This document shows positions 62,258 to 64,000 of a DNA stretch of 64,000 nucleotides, one piece after another. Position 1 is the stretch's first letter, and each line of letters starts with the position of its first letter. This stretch comes from Bactericera cockerelli (lineage: Eukaryota; Arthropoda; Insecta; Hemiptera; Triozidae). Under the pieces are notes generated by a model. That model saw only the letters and a list, made by a program, of their open reading frames with translations. It was not told where the DNA came from and searched no databases. Made by a program: the position numbers and the translations under genes. Location: contig CM044958.1 of assembly GCA_024516035.1 (NCBI GenBank), positions 9,384,757 to 9,448,756 on the forward strand, written 5' to 3'.

Positions 62258-64000
62258 TCATAAATAAAACACCTCCCGCATATCTGCTGTTCTCTCCATT
62301 GTCCCCATCACACTCGCCGCATTTCCAACTTGTACCGCCAAACTTATTCGTTGCATTAAGTATGATTTTGCTCTCTTCTCTCCTGTCACACATGCTATCC
62401 GCTCTCCCAACTCTTTTAAAAACTTCTTTCCATCTTTGCAAATTGGCCCCATGGTTTCAATGGCAACGGGTACAAAGTGATAATCACTTGCAATTTGCTT
62501 ATACTTGTCAAGTTTCTTTTTTCCTGCTATTTCCGCCACATGTCCTGCTTTTCTTTTTGAAAACTCAATATTAGATGGTGCTAGAGTATCGGTACAAGTG
62601 GCATCCCAAACCAAACATCTACCAGACTTCCAAGGAACAGTAGACATTCCATCTGGTCGTCGTCCATCTTCACGTATCATGCCAACTGGTTCTAGAACTG
62701 CAGGTATTTTTGCCGATGCAAGACCTCTTCTTATGACATCATTCAATGTAAAGTGACGTGAAAATCGCCCGGCGCTCTTACTACAGTTTAAACCATGAGT
62801 ACCTCGTCCGTCTACTTTTTCTCCACAAATGCAAGTGTGAGGGGCACAAATGGGAGCTCCTAGTCTCAGTCCCATTGAAATTCGGAACTGGTTGTTGTCC
62901 AAAAGGATACCGATTGAGCGAGATGGAAGGACTTGTAACCAAGCGTTCGATTCTTGATGAGAAGTTGCCAGATGTAGAGCTTTATCTTGATCTGAATCAA
63001 ATGAGAAAGTTTTGAGAATTTTACTACACATGAAGGTGTCCCACTCGTGCTGGAGAATGGTACAATCGGGAACATTAGCACCAAATGAAACAGTCCAAAT
63101 GTCCATTACCTCTGCATATCCAGCTACTTCTCCAATGTCAGTAATAGAAGGTAACATGGTACTGACAAGAGGAAAAGTGCTATTTACAGAAGACAAGAAA
63201 GCAGGTAGTATTGTTTCAGATAGTTTTCTGATCCCAATTCCTCCAAGTTTCACTGGAAGTGTACTGAGTCGCCATTTTTCTTCACTCAGCTTAGTATTGA
63301 TGATCTCTTCTACTGTTGTTTTGATGTCTTGATCCATTGATTCTACTTCTTGTTTGATTTTCCAGGCGGGGCTAGTGCGCATCAAGTAATTAAGCTTCGG
63401 TACCAATAAACAATTTTTTAGTAAATAATAAGCGATATGAAATTTTATATCTGCGAGCCTCTTCAATAAAGTACGGACTTCATGGAATTTCTTTTCAAAA
63501 ACAAGTTGAGTACAGTCATCGGTGATGGGTGCTCCTAAAAGAGTCAAAGATTTAACCAACTGAATTCCTGGTACCAAATCTTCAAAATCCTTTACTACAT
63601 CTTGATCCGTTGTACCACAAAAGAACAATTCACACTTCAAAGGGTTTAGTTTGAGTCCAATGTGTTTGCATTTTTCCATAATTGTCTTGAGATCTGAAAT
63701 AACTAATGCTGGATCTCCTCCGAGTGTTCCGTCATCTAAATACCAAACATTTAGTTCTGATTTCAGTTGTTGTATCAGGGGATGAATACATAAACTGAAA
63801 CCTAAAGGTCCGGCTGGATCCCCTTGTTGAAAACCGACTTCAGAAGATATGATCTTTTCACCAAAAAATAACATGGAAGGCGAGGAGTAACATTGCCAAA
63901 GAAGGGGATATAACATGGGACACTGTTCTTTTACTTGAGTTAAAAGGACATCTCTCTCTACGCTATTAAAAGCGTTTTCAAAATCTATTTTTAAAATAAC
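62258..64000 (-). CDS. LINE reverse transcriptase with restriction-like endonuclease domain (5' part outside window)
   Basis: Open from the window edge to a TGA at 62258-62260. The first in-frame ATG is at 63916, but the frame continues upstream: the edge-proximal codons read KIDFENAFNSVERD, RT motif A. Counting from that ATG, motif B is QQGDPAGPLGFSL (30-42) and motif C YLDDG (59-63). A thumb region follows, then a Cys/His cluster (C362, C364, H374, C378), then RPDG (P421, D422) and VWDAT (D438) with lysines around 466-471, a PD-(D/E)XK pattern. RT followed by a Cys/His motif and a C-terminal restriction-like endonuclease is the layout of the R2/NeSL/R4-type LINEs, which nick DNA with this domain and not with an AP endonuclease. 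The clade is uncertain. All visible catalytic residues are intact. Confidence 0.88.
   Translation of the reverse strand, partial: VILKIDFENAFNSVERDVLLTQVKEQCPMLYPLLWQCYSSPSMLFFGEKIISSEVGFQQGDPAGPLGFSLCIHPLIQQLKSELNVWYLDDGTLGGDPALVISDLKTIMEKCKHIGLKLNPLKCELFFCGTTDQDVVKDFEDLVPGIQLVKSLTLLGAPITDDCTQLVFEKKFHEVRTLLKRLADIKFHIAYYLLKNCLLVPKLNYLMRTSPAWKIKQEVESMDQDIKTTVEEIINTKLSEEKWRLSTLPVKLGGIGIRKLSETILPAFLSSVNSTFPLVSTMLPSITDIGEVAGYAEVMDIWTVSFGANVPDCTILQHEWDTFMCSKILKTFSFDSDQDKALHLATSHQESNAWLQVLPSRSIGILLDNNQFRISMGLRLGAPICAPHTCICGEKVDGRGTHGLNCSKSAGRFSRHFTLNDVIRRGLASAKIPAVLEPVGMIREDGRRPDGMSTVPWKSGRCLVWDATCTDTLAPSNIEFSKRKAGHVAEIAGKKKLDKYKQIASDYHFVPVAIETMGPICKDGKKFLKELGERIACVTGEKRAKSYLMQRISLAVQVGNAASVMGTMERTADMREVFYL

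Overview
The window is eukaryotic nuclear DNA and almost certainly arthropod, probably insect. It is AT-rich and gene-poor. It is full of low-copy and tandem repeats, tRNA-derived SINEs, LINE remnants, one complete Ty3/gypsy-type LTR retrotransposon and a Helitron-like element. Several LINE 3' ends have the look common in insect jockey/R1-like elements: a G-rich hairpin-like core, then AATAAAG and a T/A-rich tail. I cannot name the species. I see no convincing host protein-coding gene. Every long open frame with real protein character belongs to a mobile element.

Layout. From 1 to 5379 lies a minus-strand non-LTR retrotransposon. ORF1 (3901-5379) is a Gag-like protein with one CCHC knuckle. 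ORF2 (1-3033) carries an AP endonuclease, reverse transcriptase and the start of an RNase H. I checked ORF2 codon by codon and it is open to the window edge. From about 6 to 13 kb there is intergenic DNA with LINE 3'-end relics, a SINE with a perfect target-site duplication (8604-8820), a tRNA-Gly-like SINE (12855-13172) and CT microsatellites. From 13765 to 24366 lies a full-length minus-strand gypsy-type element. It has two apparently identical 453-bp LTRs, a CTAT target duplication, a primer-binding site, a purine tract, a 1750-codon gag-pol ORF with all catalytic residues, and an unusually long 3.9-kb region between pol and the 3' LTR. A polypyrimidine block, a Helitron-like element (25479-25728) and a 2.75-kb inverted duplication of a decayed gene fragment (26317-29073) follow.

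From 29 to 58 kb the sequence is a mosaic. It holds SINE copies of at least four tRNA-headed families, a 5S-rRNA-headed SINE-like sequence (36285-36515), LINE fragments (32205-32400, 34162-34380), MITE-like inverted repeats and three minisatellites (42-, 29- and 38-bp units). Isolated GC-richer, high-complexity islands could be conserved noncoding elements. From 58.8 to 61.5 kb there are two very long polypyrimidine/polypurine tracts of opposite strand polarity. The right end (62209-64000) is the 3' portion of a second type of LINE on the minus strand. It has an RT with a Cys/His motif and a restriction-like endonuclease domain, as in the R2 group, and runs off the window.

The elements interact as parasites rather than as a pathway. 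The intact LINE machinery could supply reverse transcription for SINEs, two of whose families share a common 3' tail. The window is best read as a recent and ongoing transposable-element landscape in an intergenic or intronic region.
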